This document shows, one piece after another, positions 51,639 through 61,507 of a stretch of DNA of 64,000 bases; the stretch's first letter is position 1; each line of letters starts with the position of its first letter. Made by a program: the position numbers and the translations under genes. The stretch lies in contig CAMDWJ010000009.1 of assembly GCA_945877815.1 (NCBI GenBank), positions 1 to 64,000 on the forward strand. The letters run 5' to 3'. The stretch is from Caenispirillum bisanense (lineage in GTDB: Bacteria; Pseudomonadota; Alphaproteobacteria; Rhodospirillales; UBA2165). The notes beneath the pieces are model-generated. The model saw only the letters and a list, made by a program, of their open reading frames with translations. It did not search any database and was not told where the DNA came from.

Positions 51639-52775
51639 ATGCGCGCCGACGTTTACGTCACCGTCTGGGGTACGGCTTTTGTCGAGAAATACCTGACATA
51701 TTCGTTGGCGAGCCAACTGGCGCCGGGCAATTTGCCTGCGCTGTCCGCTGCCGACATCGAATTCGTCTATCACATCTATACCGATCGTGCCTCCGAACCG
51801 CTGTTCGCTGCGGGGGTGGACGCTCTGGCACCTTATGCCGAGGTGCGTTTCCATTTCTACGAAGATATTCCGTTCAAGGGGGCCTCACTCTCCGAGGCGA
51901 TGGCCAATTCGCCACCGGACACCGTGAAGCACAATGTGCAGCGGCTGACCTCGCTGCATTTCCTCGACCTCGCCGCCGAGGAGAAGAGCGATGCGGCCAT
52001 CCTGCTCGATTCCGATTTCCTGTTCTCGGACGGTTCGTGGCCGGCGATGATCGCGTTCTATCGTGCGGGCGCGCAGGCCGTCTGCGCGATGCATCTGCGT
52101 CTCGATGAAGGTCGGGCCACGCCGCTTCTCAAGGACCGGATCGGCGCCGGGATGTCTGGGCGCGATCTGGTCGCGGTCGGTCTTGCGGCACTCCATCCCA
52201 TCGCGCAATCGATGTTCGTCGATGCCGATCCCTTCACGACCTATCCGTCGCAGCTCAATTGGCGAGTCAGTGCGGCCGACGGCTTTGTTACTCACACTTA
52301 CTTCCCTCATCCGTTGCTGACGGTGCCGCGTGCCGGTCTGCGCTATTCAAGCACGATGGATTACGAATATGCCTTGCGCGCCGTGCGCGAGGATTCCGCG
52401 ATCCATCTCGTGCGATCGTCGGACGAGCTGCTGGTCTGCAAGATCACGCCCGCGACCTACCTTGCGGAAAAACCGAAAGGCGGCACGCTGTCGCTTGGTG
52501 AAATTGCGCGGTTTCTCGTCTCCAACACCAATATGCGCCATCGCTTGTTCATGGCGCAGCCGATCCGCTTTCGCGCGAGCGGCACGGAAGAGGCGTGGAA
52601 AGAGACCGAAGCCCGCTCGACCCGCTACGTCGAGGGGCTCTATCAGGCCGCCGAAATGATCCTGGCCGGGGTCAAGATGGATGCGCGAAGTCTCGTTTTC
52701 CTCAAATCTTTCCTGGGTCCAATCGAGGATTATGCCTCGCCTCAAACCGCATCCCGCCTCAAGAGCCGGATGTAG
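51639..52775 (+). CDS. Unrecognised protein, possibly a GT-A-fold glycosyltransferase
   Basis: 378 residues, no signal peptide or membrane helix. The N-terminus ([21 protein letters not shown]) is like the first strand of GT-A enzymes, and [16 protein letters not shown] near 119-134 contains D-x-D between hydrophobic strands, as in nucleotide-sugar transferases. A later [10 protein letters not shown] and [13 protein letters not shown] are unassigned. I cannot name the family. It breaks the otherwise conserved scpB-tatA order, is flanked by a repeat element on the left and a 92-base gap on the right, and so looks like an insertion of its own transcription unit. Confidence 0.72.
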   Translation: MRADVYVTVWGTAFVEKYLTYSLASQLAPGNLPALSAADIEFVYHIYTDRASEPLFAAGVDALAPYAEVRFHFYEDIPFKGASLSEAMANSPPDTVKHNVQRLTSLHFLDLAAEEKSDAAILLDSDFLFSDGSWPAMIAFYRAGAQAVCAMHLRLDEGRATPLLKDRIGAGMSGRDLVAVGLAALHPIAQSMFVDADPFTTYPSQLNWRVSAADGFVTHTYFPHPLLTVPRAGLRYSSTMDYEYALRAVREDSAIHLVRSSDELLVCKITPATYLAEKPKGGTLSLGEIARFLVSNTNMRHRLFMAQPIRFRASGTEEAWKETEARSTRYVEGLYQAAEMILAGVKMDARSLVFLKSFLGPIEDYASPQTASRLKSRM

Positions 52776-52867
52776 CGGTTTTCGGCCCTCCCGGCGTCGT
52801 TGCTCCGTCCCCTCGCATCTGCCATGATGGGCGCAACATCCTGACACTAAACGTGAAAGTGGTTGCC

Positions 52868-53128
52868 ATGGGTAGCTTTAGCATCTGGCATTGGTTAATC
52901 GTCCTCGCGGTCGTCCTGCTGTTGTTCGGTGGGCGCGGCAAGATTTCGCAGATCATGGGCGATTTTGGCAAAGGCCTGAAATCCTTTAAAAAGGGCATCA
53001 AGGACGATGAGGAGGAAACCGCGGCGACGAATGCCGCGAGTGCGGCCACGGCGCAACGCGTGCCGGACGACACGCATCGTCCGATGTCGTCGGCACACAC
53101 AACCGAGTCTCCGAAAAAAGCCGACTAG
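52868..53128 (+). CDS. tatA: Sec-independent protein translocase subunit TatA
   Basis: 86 residues from ATG 52868; the in-frame extension upstream is not family sequence. An N-terminal helix ([18 protein letters not shown], residues 3-20) is followed by the amphipathic helix ([19 protein letters not shown]) with the FG hinge. The tail is charged and disordered. TatA forms the variable-size pore for folded proteins. tatB and tatC follow. Confidence 0.95.
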   Translation: MGSFSIWHWLIVLAVVLLLFGGRGKISQIMGDFGKGLKSFKKGIKDDEEETAATNAASAATAQRVPDDTHRPMSSAHTTESPKKAD

Positions 53129-53200
53129 CTCGCATCGTAGCCTCGGCGAAGGTTTCGTCGTTCAACTTTTCTTTCCTCGCCCCTAGGATCGCGGGCCGCA

Positions 53201-53602
53201 ATGTTCGATATCGGCTGGCCAGAGCTGTTCGTAATCGCGCTTGTCGCTTTGGTCGTCATCGGACCCAAGGACTTGCCGAAAGTCATGCGCGCCGTCGGCC
53301 GTTGGGTCGGCAAGGCCAAGCGCGTGACCTACGAATTCAAGAGTCATGTCGACGACATGATGCGCGAATCCGAACTCGACGAGGTGCGCCAGCAAATCCG
53401 CGAGGCGACGCAGGGCGATCCCAGCGCCTATGTCGAGAAATCCGTCGATCCCGATAAGAAGATCCGCGAAGCTTTCGAATTCGGTGGCGAGGAATTGGTG
53501 AATGTGAAGATGCCGGAATTGCCGGTGACGAGCATTGCCCCACCCGCGCCCGCGCCGGATGCGCCGGTGCCAGCGGTTGAATCCAAAGAGACCAAGACGT
53601 GA
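53201..53602 (+). CDS. tatB: Sec-independent protein translocase subunit TatB
   Basis: 133 residues. MFDIGWPELFVIALVALVVIGPKDLPKVMR is the standard TatB start: short transmembrane helix with a Glu at residue 8, the GP hinge and an amphipathic helix. The C-terminal half is Pro/Ala-rich. It overlaps tatC by four bases (GTGA). With TatC it forms the receptor for twin-arginine signals. Confidence 0.95.
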   Translation: MFDIGWPELFVIALVALVVIGPKDLPKVMRAVGRWVGKAKRVTYEFKSHVDDMMRESELDEVRQQIREATQGDPSAYVEKSVDPDKKIREAFEFGGEELVNVKMPELPVTSIAPPAPAPDAPVPAVESKETKT

Positions 53603-54426
53603 GTGCCGCCCAGGACGACGATTCCTCTAAAATGCCGCTGCTCGATCATTTGATCGAACTGCGCAACCGGCTGATCAAATCATTCATCGCCGTAATCGTC
53701 CTGTTCCTGATCTGTTACGGCTTCTCCGAGCATATCTACGCCTTTCTCGTGCATCCGCTGGCCGAAGTGGTGCACGAGCAGGGCGAGAATCGCCGGCTGA
53801 TCTATACCGCTCTGCACGAGGCCTTCTTCACCTATTTGAAGGTGTCGTTTTTCGCGGCGATGTTCCTGGCCTTCCCCTTCATCGCCGCGCAATTGTGGCG
53901 GTTCATGGCGCCCGGCCTCTACGCCAATGAAAAGAAGGCCCTGCTGCCCTATCTTGTGATCTCGCCGGTGCTGTTCTTCATGGGCGGAGCGCTCGTCTAT
54001 TATTTCATCTTCCCGATGGCGTGGCGCTTCTTCCTGAGTTTCGAATCGCCGGGCGGCGAGGGTATGATGCCGATCCAGCTCGAAGCCAAGGTCAACGAAT
54101 ATCTCTCGCTCGTAATGCAGTTGATTTTCGCCTTCGGTATCGCGTTCCAGCTTCCGGTCGTGCTCACCTTGGCCGCGCGGGCGGGCTTCACGACAGCGGC
54201 CGGATTGGCCGAGAAGCGGCGCTACGCCATCGTCATCGCATTCATTGCTGCGGCGATCCTCACCCCGCCTGATGTGATCAGCCAGGTCGGGCTCGCCATT
54301 CCGATCATAATTTTGTACGAGGCCTCGATTGTCGTCGTGCGCATGATGGAAAAGCGGCGACCGAAAGAAGAAATCACCGACGACGGCGTCGTCGACGATA
54401 CGGATTTCAACGAGGCCCAGAGCTAA
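53599..54426 (+). CDS. tatC: Sec-independent protein translocase subunit TatC
   Basis: 275 residues from GTG 53599. Six transmembrane helices are visible. Family motifs are [17 protein letters not shown] near 11-27 (the signal-binding site), [17 protein letters not shown] near 97-113, and [11 protein letters not shown] near 177. The C-terminal tail is acidic. It ends 4 bases before serS. The dienelactone hydrolase-like protein at 31855 is a plausible substrate. Confidence 0.96.
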   Translation: MSAAQDDDSSKMPLLDHLIELRNRLIKSFIAVIVLFLICYGFSEHIYAFLVHPLAEVVHEQGENRRLIYTALHEAFFTYLKVSFFAAMFLAFPFIAAQLWRFMAPGLYANEKKALLPYLVISPVLFFMGGALVYYFIFPMAWRFFLSFESPGGEGMMPIQLEAKVNEYLSLVMQLIFAFGIAFQLPVVLTLAARAGFTTAAGLAEKRRYAIVIAFIAAAILTPPDVISQVGLAIPIIILYEASIVVVRMMEKRRPKEEITDDGVVDDTDFNEAQS

Positions 54427-54430
54427 TCAC

Positions 54431-55714
54431 ATGCACGACATCCGTTTCATTCGCGAGCAGCCCCTTGTTTTCGCGGCAGGTCTCACGCGCCGTAATTTTG
54501 AAGGTGCGGACGATGTTGCCAATCAACTCTTGGAGTTGGACAAGCGCCGCCGCGAGGCCGTGACCCGCGCGCAGGAACTACAGACGCGGCGCAACGAACT
54601 GTCCAAACAGATCGGCCAGAAAAAATCCAAGGGCGAGGATGCGGCCGCCGAAATGGCAGAGGTCGCGCGCTCCAAGGATGAGCAGGCCGAGGCCGAGGCG
54701 GCGGGTAAGGCTGCGGGCGACGAACTCGACACACTTCTCGCTTCGTTGCCCAACCTGCCGGCCGACGACGTGCTGCAGGGCAAGGACGAGAGCGAGAACA
54801 AGGAAGTCCGCAAGGACGGCGAACCCCGCAAATTCAATTTCACCGCCAAGGATCATGTGGCGCTCGGCACCGGCCTTCGCATGATGGACATGGATACGGC
54901 CGCGAAAATGTCGGGTGCGCGCTTCGTGATCCTGTCGGGCGCCTTGGCGCGGCTCGAACGAGCGCTGGGCGCCTTCATGCTCGATCTGCACACGCAGACC
55001 AACGGTTACACCGAAGTCAGCCCGCCGGTCCTGGTGCGCGACAATGCGCTGTTCGGCACCGGGCAATTGCCGAAATTCGCTGAGGATCTGTTCCGCACCG
55101 AGCAGGATATGTGGCTGATCCCGACCGCAGAGGTCTCGCTCACCAATATCGTCGCCGAGCAGATCGTGACCGAGGAAACTCTGCCGCGTCGCTATACCGC
55201 GCAGACTCTGTGCTTCCGTTCCGAGGCCGGGGCGGCAGGCAAGGACACGACCGGCATGATCCGCCAGCATCAGTTCCTCAAGGTCGAGATGGTGTCGATC
55301 GTGCGGTCCGAGGATTCGGAGGCCGAGCACGAGCGCATGACCGGCTGCGCCGAGGACGTGCTGAAGCGTCTGGCCATTCCCTATCGCACGATGATGCTGT
55401 GCACCGGCGATATGGGCTTTTCCGCGCGCAAGACCTACGACATCGAAGTCTGGTTGCCCGGGCAGGACCGCTACCGCGAGATTTCGTCCTGCTCCAACTG
55501 CGGCGATTTTCAGGCAAGGCGCATGAATGCGCGTTACCGCCCGGCGGGCGAGAAGGGGACGCGTTTCGTTCATACCCTCAATGGGTCCGGCTTGGCGGTC
55601 GGGCGCACCCTGATCGCGGTGCTGGAGAATTACCAGCAGGCCGATGGCTCGATCGCGGTGCCGGACGTGCTTCGCCCCTATATGGGCGGGCTCGATACGA
55701 TCCAGCGGGCGTGA
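54431..55714 (+). CDS. serS: Serine-tRNA ligase
   Basis: 427 residues, class II synthetase. The N-terminal coiled coil spans about 30-105 ([19 protein letters not shown] onward). Class II motif 2 is in [24 protein letters not shown] near 257-280, and motif 3 lies at [18 protein letters not shown] near 386. It overlaps the thioesterase gene by one base. Confidence 0.97.
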   Translation: MHDIRFIREQPLVFAAGLTRRNFEGADDVANQLLELDKRRREAVTRAQELQTRRNELSKQIGQKKSKGEDAAAEMAEVARSKDEQAEAEAAGKAAGDELDTLLASLPNLPADDVLQGKDESENKEVRKDGEPRKFNFTAKDHVALGTGLRMMDMDTAAKMSGARFVILSGALARLERALGAFMLDLHTQTNGYTEVSPPVLVRDNALFGTGQLPKFAEDLFRTEQDMWLIPTAEVSLTNIVAEQIVTEETLPRRYTAQTLCFRSEAGAAGKDTTGMIRQHQFLKVEMVSIVRSEDSEAEHERMTGCAEDVLKRLAIPYRTMMLCTGDMGFSARKTYDIEVWLPGQDRYREISSCSNCGDFQARRMNARYRPAGEKGTRFVHTLNGSGLAVGRTLIAVLENYQQADGSIAVPDVLRPYMGGLDTIQRA

Positions 55715-56157
55715 TGGCTGACCGAGCAAGCGACACAATGACCGGATGGCACGATATTTCCCGCACTATCATCATGCCCGTGCTTTGCGATCATTACGGC
55801 CATTTGAACGTGCGTCACTATTCCGCGCTGTTCAACGACGCGGCCTGGCAGATGCTGACCTTGGGCGGGGTTAGCATGACGGACATGCGCGCAGCGGGGC
55901 TCGGCACGGTGGTCGCCACACTGACAATCGATTTCCACCACGAGGTGACGGTCGGTCAGTTGGTGCAGATCAAGGGCGCGATCACCAAGGTCGGCACCAA
56001 GAGCCTGGCGCACGAATTGCGGCTCTATGAGACGGAAACGATGACCCACTGCGCGACCCAGAAATCGGTCGAGGTGTGTTTCGACATGGTCAAGCGGACC
56101 TCGGTCCCGTTCCCGGACGATTTCCGCCAGCGGCTTGCAGCCGCCGTTGCGGTCTAG
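55714..56157 (+). CDS. Acyl-CoA thioesterase, 4HBT hot-dog fold
   Basis: 147 residues from ATG 55714 (overlapping the serS stop); ATG 55738 is an alternative. MPVLCDHYGHLNVRHYSALFNDAAW near 20-44 carries the D-x-x-G-H-x-N-x-x-x-Y pattern of 4-hydroxybenzoyl-CoA thioesterase-type enzymes, and VATLTIDFHHEVTVGQLV is the central hot-dog strand. The aspartate is the likely catalytic residue. In many alphaproteobacteria surE stands between serS and pcm; here this gene occupies that place. Substrate unknown. Confidence 0.85.
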   Translation: MADRASDTMTGWHDISRTIIMPVLCDHYGHLNVRHYSALFNDAAWQMLTLGGVSMTDMRAAGLGTVVATLTIDFHHEVTVGQLVQIKGAITKVGTKSLAHELRLYETETMTHCATQKSVEVCFDMVKRTSVPFPDDFRQRLAAAVAV

Positions 56158-56326
56158 TCCAGGGCAAGACGCAATCCTTAATCGCTGGTTAACCAAATCG
56201 TGAAAGGCTGCGGTCGGGATTCTGTGCGCCCACGCCCGCCTTTGGTCGGTGTGGGGGTGCTATGGGTGGCGAGAGTATGGGGCAATCGAATATGACTAGG
56301 GTGGCCACCTTTACGAGGGATGGGGC

Positions 56327-56971
56327 GTGAGCGACGAGGGCAAAGCCAAACTCGTCATGGCGCTACGGAAGGCCGGCGTCACCGATACGGCCGTTTTGGG
56401 GGCGATCGAGAAACTGCCGCGCGACGTGTTCGTGCCCGCGCATTTCCGCCATGCCGCCTATGACGATGTCGCCCTGCCGATCGGACATGGCCAGACGGTC
56501 AGCCGCCCGGCGGTCGTCGGCCTGATGACCGAGGCGCTCTGCCTCACGCCGCGCACCAAGGTGCTCGAGATCGGAACGGGGTCGGGCTATCAGACCGCCG
56601 TGCTCGCCATGCTGTCGCGCCGCGTCTATACGATCGAGCGGCACCGCCCGCTTCTGGCGATGGCCGAGCAGCGTTTCGGCCAATTGAAATTGTTCAATAT
56701 CACGACCCGTGCCGGCGACGGCACTTTGGGCTGGAAAGCGCAGGCGCCGTTCCAATGCATCATCGTGACGGCCGCCGCGGCCGACGTGCCGCCGGTGCTC
56801 GCCGATCAATTGGCCGAGGGCGGCGCGATGGTCGTGCCGATCGGCAGCGACTATGCGAGCCAGGCCATCGTGAAAGTCGTGCGAGAAGGCAGCGGTTTCA
56901 CGACCAAGGAAATGCGCGCCGTTCCCTTTGTGCCGCTTGTGCCGGCTGATACGGCGAGGGAGGCGGTGTGA
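56327..56971 (+). CDS. pcm: Protein-L-isoaspartate O-methyltransferase
   Basis: 214 residues from GTG 56327. The SAM motif is VLEIGTGSGYQTAVLA near 79-94. LPRDVFVPAHFRHAAYDDVALPIGHGQTVSRP near 29-60 contains the PIGHGQTIS-like substrate loop typical of true PCMT. The enzyme methylates isoaspartyl residues in damaged proteins to allow repair. It precedes a LysM/M23 lipoprotein with overlapping codons, the conserved pcm-nlpD pairing. A second, divergent paralog lies at 24221. Confidence 0.93.
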   Translation: MSDEGKAKLVMALRKAGVTDTAVLGAIEKLPRDVFVPAHFRHAAYDDVALPIGHGQTVSRPAVVGLMTEALCLTPRTKVLEIGTGSGYQTAVLAMLSRRVYTIERHRPLLAMAEQRFGQLKLFNITTRAGDGTLGWKAQAPFQCIIVTAAAADVPPVLADQLAEGGAMVVPIGSDYASQAIVKVVREGSGFTTKEMRAVPFVPLVPADTAREAV

Positions 56972-58164
56972 TGCTGCGCGCGGCACTCCTGATCCTTGTC
57001 GCCGCGACTCTGTCGGCCTGCGGCGGTTTGCAGTGGCCGCCTCAACCGCAGCCGCACTTGGCGAATCCGCCCCGCGCCGCCGCCGCCCCTGTCGCGGTCG
57101 CGAACGGGCAATCGCGCACCGTCGCGGTGCAGAGCGGCGAAACCCTGTTCGATCTCGCCAAGCGCACCGGCGTGACCCCGCGCGCGATCATCGAAACCAA
57201 TAACTTGCAGCCACCCTATCGCATCGCCAAGGGCCAGACGCTGATCTTGCCCGCGTCCAAGACACACACTGTGATCCGCGGCGACACGCTCTACGGCATC
57301 TCGCGTTATTACGGCGTCGATGCCTACGAACTCGCTCGGCTCAATAACCTCGCCCCGCCCTATAATATTCGTGCCAATCAATCGCTTATCCTGCCGGGCG
57401 GCGATACGCGTACTCCGACCTCGGTCGAGACGGTCGACCGTTCGGGATCGACCGGTCCAACAAGTATACCGGCGCCGAGCCCGCGCGGCCCGGCACTCGA
57501 AAAGGTTCATGTGATCGAAGAGGCGCGCGTGGCATCGATCGGGCCTGACCGCTCCGCTCCGCTCCAAGCGGCCGTCCAGGTTCCGGCTTCGGTATCCGCC
57601 ACGTCGACTTCACCTGCGGCAGTGAATGTGGCACCTGCTTACGTGCCCGCGACACCCGCTGTGAGTCACGTCGAGCCGGGGACGCCGGTCGAGCGTCCGG
57701 CCGAAGCCGCTCCGCAGCCGGAGAAGGCGCAGCTCGCCAGCCTGCCGACAGCAGCCTTGCGCGGCAAGGGCGGCAGCGGCCGCTTCGTCTGGCCGGTCCA
57801 AGGCAAGCTTGCCTCCGAATACGGCCCCAAAGGCGACGGCCTTCACAATGACGGCATCAATATCGTGGCTGCCAAGGGCACCCCGGTTCATGCGGCGGCC
57901 TCTGGCGTTGTCGCCTATGCAGGCAACGAAATTCGCGGCTTTGGCAATTTATTGCTGATCCAGCACTCGGACGGCTGGATGACCGCCTATGCCCACAACG
58001 ACAAACTGCTGGTCAAACGCGGCGACCGGGTCGAGCAGGGCCAGCAGGTCGGCGCGGTCGGGTCGACCGGCAACGTCGTGAGCCCGCAGCTTCACTTCGA
58101 GATCCGCCGCGGCAAGCGCGCGGTCGATCCGCTGGATCAGTTGGGTTCGCCGCGCTCGTCCTAG
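56971..58164 (+). CDS. LysM/M23 (LytM) lipoprotein, NlpD-like, probably non-catalytic
   Basis: 397 residues from ATG 56971. A lipobox LSAC places the lipidated cysteine at residue 17. Two LysM domains (about 46-92 and 96-142) bind peptidoglycan; a Pro/Ala/Ser linker follows, and the LytM domain spans about 270-390. Its metal ligands appear lost: where active enzymes have H-x-G-x-D this reads NDGIN, and the final H-x-H reads QLH in SPQLHFEIRRG. That fits NlpD/EnvC-type activators of amidases rather than an endopeptidase. It is coupled to pcm. Confidence 0.88.
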   Translation: MLRAALLILVAATLSACGGLQWPPQPQPHLANPPRAAAAPVAVANGQSRTVAVQSGETLFDLAKRTGVTPRAIIETNNLQPPYRIAKGQTLILPASKTHTVIRGDTLYGISRYYGVDAYELARLNNLAPPYNIRANQSLILPGGDTRTPTSVETVDRSGSTGPTSIPAPSPRGPALEKVHVIEEARVASIGPDRSAPLQAAVQVPASVSATSTSPAAVNVAPAYVPATPAVSHVEPGTPVERPAEAAPQPEKAQLASLPTAALRGKGGSGRFVWPVQGKLASEYGPKGDGLHNDGINIVAAKGTPVHAAASGVVAYAGNEIRGFGNLLLIQHSDGWMTAYAHNDKLLVKRGDRVEQGQQVGAVGSTGNVVSPQLHFEIRRGKRAVDPLDQLGSPRSS

Positions 58165-58171
58165 TGGCGTT

Positions 58172-60067
58172 TCAACCCGCGACTTTATCCGCGCAGAATC
58201 CGTCGCATTCCTTCTTAGCCCGTTTCTTGAGTTCGGCGAACCGCGTCGATAGGCCGTCAACGGTGACCGACCTCGTGCCTGCCGACAATTCGATGACGGC
58301 GGCGGAAACTCCCATCAGCGGGAAGCGGCGATATTCGTCGTTGCGGTCGCGCACCTCGATATAACCGGTCGCGCGCGCTTCGGGACTGTAGAAGCTCTCG
58401 ACATCCTGGCGGAAGGTTTCAAGCAGATTGCGAATCTGCTCCTCGACGTCGCAAAGGGCGCGACCGCGGAGACCGAGGAAAAAATCGTCGCCTCCCACAT
58501 GTCCGAGAAAGGCGTCGGTTGTCGCAAATTTTTTCGTCATGAGATCGGTGAACAGCATGATGGCGCGATCGCCTTGTCGGAAGCCGTAGGTATCGTTGAA
58601 CGGCTTGAAATTGTCGAAATCGAAATAGACGAGTACGGAGCTTTCATGTTCGGCACCGATGGTTTCGTTCACAAAGTCGATGATGGTGGCGTTGCCCGGA
58701 AGCCCGCTCAGTGGATTTTGATTCTGCGCGGTGAACAGATTGCGTTCGTTGATCACGCGGATCATCGATATGGCACTCAGGAACCCGAGATATTTCGAAT
58801 TCTCCAGGATCACGATGCCGTCGGAATCCTGGCTCTGGTGCATCACCTCGAGGATTTTCTCCAAGCCGAGGCCGATATCGGCGACCGGAAAGAAGCTCAC
58901 AAAATCGGCGAGTTTCTTTCCATAATTCTTATTTTCGAGAAGCTCTCGTCCGAACGGCGAATAGATGTAGTAGCGGATGTTCGGCTCGCGCACGATGCCG
59001 ATGAAGCTGCCGGTTTTCTGATCGACCACCGGCAGATAGCTGTTCTGCGGCGATTTGCGGAAGGCTTCGTAGATTTCGGTAAAAGACGACCCCAGCGGGA
59101 TCGACGGAATGATGTCGAGCTTGTCCTCGATGAACTGGCGGTCGCGCGCGGTCTTGCTTGAGCTCGCCAAGCGCTTGTCCCCGGTCGAAACCAATTCGAT
59201 CTCCGCGTTGCGGAGACAGATTTTGCCCAGATCCTGTTCGGGACGCGCGATAAAATAGCCTTGCGCGAGATCGCAGCCGATATCCTTCGCGGCGAGATAC
59301 TCGTCCTTTGTCTCGACCCCTTCGGCGATCACCAGTACGCCCAGCGCATGGGCGAGATTTACGATCGTCGAGACGAACAATTTCTTTTTGTGGTCGCCGC
59401 TGAGATTGGAAATGAAGAAGCGGTCGATTTTCACGTAGTCCGGATGTTGCTCGTAGAATAGCGACAGCCCGGCAAACCCGGCGCCGAAATCGTCAATGGC
59501 GAGCGAATAGCCTTGATCCTGATAGCGGCGCAGTACGCGCCCGGCATCGACATATTCGGCAAAGGAATGGCGTTCGGAAATCTCGAAACAGATCGCATTG
59601 ATGGGCAAATTGTGTTTTTCGATCAGGCGGCGTGTGTTGCCGCGCTGATAATCCGGCGCATTGATGATGCGATTGTCGAGATTGTAGAACAGCTTGTAGT
59701 GATTTTCGTCGGAAACCTTGGCGAATTTGCCGAGCGCCAGGTCGCGCAGCACGGTGTCTGCCGTATAGAGCATGCCGGATTCGTGCAGGGCATCGAATAG
59801 ATCGTGGATACCCGCGAATCCGAGCTTGGCTTGGCCGCGCAACAGAGCCTCGAAGGCGAAGACCGTGCCCGTATGGATATTGACGATCGGCTGGAAGGCG
59901 AAATCGATCTCGGTTTTGAGAGCCGCGAGCAGGTCGCGTTTCGCCTTTTCGGAGCCCAATCCCCCCGCGAACGAGATCGGCCGCGAGATCGCGTTGTAGT
60001 CTGCGACAATAGGCGAAATGGTGCGGTTTGCGGCCTGCTGCCGAGCGAAATCGATCTGTTCGGTCAT
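58172..60067 (-). CDS. EAL-CBS-GGDEF cyclic-di-GMP signalling protein
   Basis: 631 residues from ATG 60067. The EAL domain (about 35-275) has FEALLRG, FEISE, DDFGAG, VKIDR, AEGVET and QGYFI, so all main phosphodiesterase residues appear present. A CBS pair occupies about 300-430 (SSFTEIYEAFRKSPQNSYLPVVD and similar). The C-terminal GGDEF-family domain (about 460-620) has the signature GGDDF near 525, with no arginine of the RxxD inhibitory site visible. No membrane helix is seen, so it is cytoplasmic. It likely degrades cyclic-di-GMP, with CBS sensing a nucleotide; cyclase activity is uncertain. Confidence 0.9.
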   Translation of the reverse strand: MTEQIDFARQQAANRTISPIVADYNAISRPISFAGGLGSEKAKRDLLAALKTEIDFAFQPIVNIHTGTVFAFEALLRGQAKLGFAGIHDLFDALHESGMLYTADTVLRDLALGKFAKVSDENHYKLFYNLDNRIINAPDYQRGNTRRLIEKHNLPINAICFEISERHSFAEYVDAGRVLRRYQDQGYSLAIDDFGAGFAGLSLFYEQHPDYVKIDRFFISNLSGDHKKKLFVSTIVNLAHALGVLVIAEGVETKDEYLAAKDIGCDLAQGYFIARPEQDLGKICLRNAEIELVSTGDKRLASSSKTARDRQFIEDKLDIIPSIPLGSSFTEIYEAFRKSPQNSYLPVVDQKTGSFIGIVREPNIRYYIYSPFGRELLENKNYGKKLADFVSFFPVADIGLGLEKILEVMHQSQDSDGIVILENSKYLGFLSAISMIRVINERNLFTAQNQNPLSGLPGNATIIDFVNETIGAEHESSVLVYFDFDNFKPFNDTYGFRQGDRAIMLFTDLMTKKFATTDAFLGHVGGDDFFLGLRGRALCDVEEQIRNLLETFRQDVESFYSPEARATGYIEVRDRNDEYRRFPLMGVSAAVIELSAGTRSVTVDGLSTRFAELKKRAKKECDGFCADKVAG

Positions 60068-60242
60068 TCGAACTTCCCCCGATGAACACATACAAAACCG
60101 ATCACTTCTTTAGAACTAATGATCGCCCTGTGTGCAGGATGTCGTCGGTCCGGGTCGATGGTATTAAGCAATTGTTAAGGTTTCGCGTCGGCTCGCTGAG
60201 TCTGGGGATGACAGGGGCGTCGGCTCCCGCTATCCACAAGGC

Positions 60243-61430
60243 ATGGCCGTAACCCGCCTTCAGCACGCCACCGCCGTTATCATCCTCACCACCGCCGTCG
60301 GGCTCTTCGGATTTCAGGCCGTTTCGCCGGCCCTACCGGGCATGCGCGATGCGCTGGGGATTTCGACTCAGAATATAGGTTGGGTGATGACGGCCTATGC
60401 CATTCCCGCATTCATCTTCGTGCCGCTGGCGGGCCTGTGGGCCGACCGTTTCGGCAAAAAGGTCGTTCTGGTGCCGTCGCTGTTGCTGTTCGGGATCGCG
60501 GGCGGGCTGATCGTCCATGCGCCCGATCCGATCACGCTGTTCGCGCTGCGTTTCATCCAAGGGATTGGCGGTTCGGCGATCATCACGCTCAATTACGCGC
60601 TGCTCGGCGATTTGTTCGCCGGCGCGCAACGCACCCGGCTCGCGGGGTGGCTGGGCGCCATCCAGAATGTCGGCTCCTCTGCGGTGCCGATCGTGGCGGG
60701 CGCGCTCGCGACCATCGCCTGGTATTGGCCCTTCGCGCTGCTGTGGACGGCTGTGCCTATCGCCATCCACGCGGCCTTGTGCCTGGACGAGTCCCAGGAG
60801 CAGAAACCCGTCTCGCGCGGCGGCGCCTTCCTCGGTCATGCCTGGACGCATCTGGCGAGCCGCCCTGTCATCGAAACCCTGATCATGACCGGGGGGTTCA
60901 TCTTCGTCGGCTTTGGCGCCCTAATCACCTATCTGCCGCTGTATATGAAGGACACCTTCAATGCCCCCGAACTCGTCATCGGCCTGGTGATGGGGGCTCG
61001 GGCCATTTCGGGGGTCTTCATGGCGGGTGGGCTGCCGTGGGCCGAAAGCCGTTTCTCGCAAAGATCGCTGGTCGCCGTTTCCTTCGTCGGCATGGCGATT
61101 TCAAGCGGGATTGTACCCTTTGCGCCGAACATCTGGGGATTGCTGGCCTCGTCGATCATTTATGGGGCGGCCTTCGGCATCGTGCGGCCGATGCTCCAGC
61201 TCAAGCTGCTCGATCTGTCGCCGCCCGATCTGCGCGCCACTCTGTCCTCGGCGGGGACCTTCGCGCTTAGGATGGGGCAGGCGATCTCGCCGGTGGTGGC
61301 TGGGCTGTATCTTGCCTTCGGCTCCTATGACGGCATGTATTTGTGGTTCGGTGTGATCGCGCTCGGCTTCGCGATCTATGCTTATTGGGCAAAATGCCTG
61401 CAGCCGGGGATCCGGAGCGGCACCTCATAG
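60243..61430 (+). CDS. Major facilitator superfamily transporter
   Basis: 395 residues with about twelve hydrophobic helices. The loop between helices 2 and 3 reads [13 protein letters not shown] (near 59-71), matching the MFS G-x-x-x-D-R-x-G-R/K-R/K motif. The fourth-helix region [17 protein letters not shown] is like drug and metabolite proton antiporters. No ribosome site stands out. It is divergent from the EAL gene and 77 bases upstream of uvrA. Substrate unknown. Confidence 0.87.
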   Translation: MAVTRLQHATAVIILTTAVGLFGFQAVSPALPGMRDALGISTQNIGWVMTAYAIPAFIFVPLAGLWADRFGKKVVLVPSLLLFGIAGGLIVHAPDPITLFALRFIQGIGGSAIITLNYALLGDLFAGAQRTRLAGWLGAIQNVGSSAVPIVAGALATIAWYWPFALLWTAVPIAIHAALCLDESQEQKPVSRGGAFLGHAWTHLASRPVIETLIMTGGFIFVGFGALITYLPLYMKDTFNAPELVIGLVMGARAISGVFMAGGLPWAESRFSQRSLVAVSFVGMAISSGIVPFAPNIWGLLASSIIYGAAFGIVRPMLQLKLLDLSPPDLRATLSSAGTFALRMGQAISPVVAGLYLAFGSYDGMYLWFGVIALGFAIYAYWAKCLQPGIRSGTS

Positions 61431-61507
61431 CTCCCTCCCCCTCTGGGGGGGATAACATTGAGAAGCCGGGACTCGCTTTTTGCGCTGCAACGCGCCATAT
61501 ATTTCGG

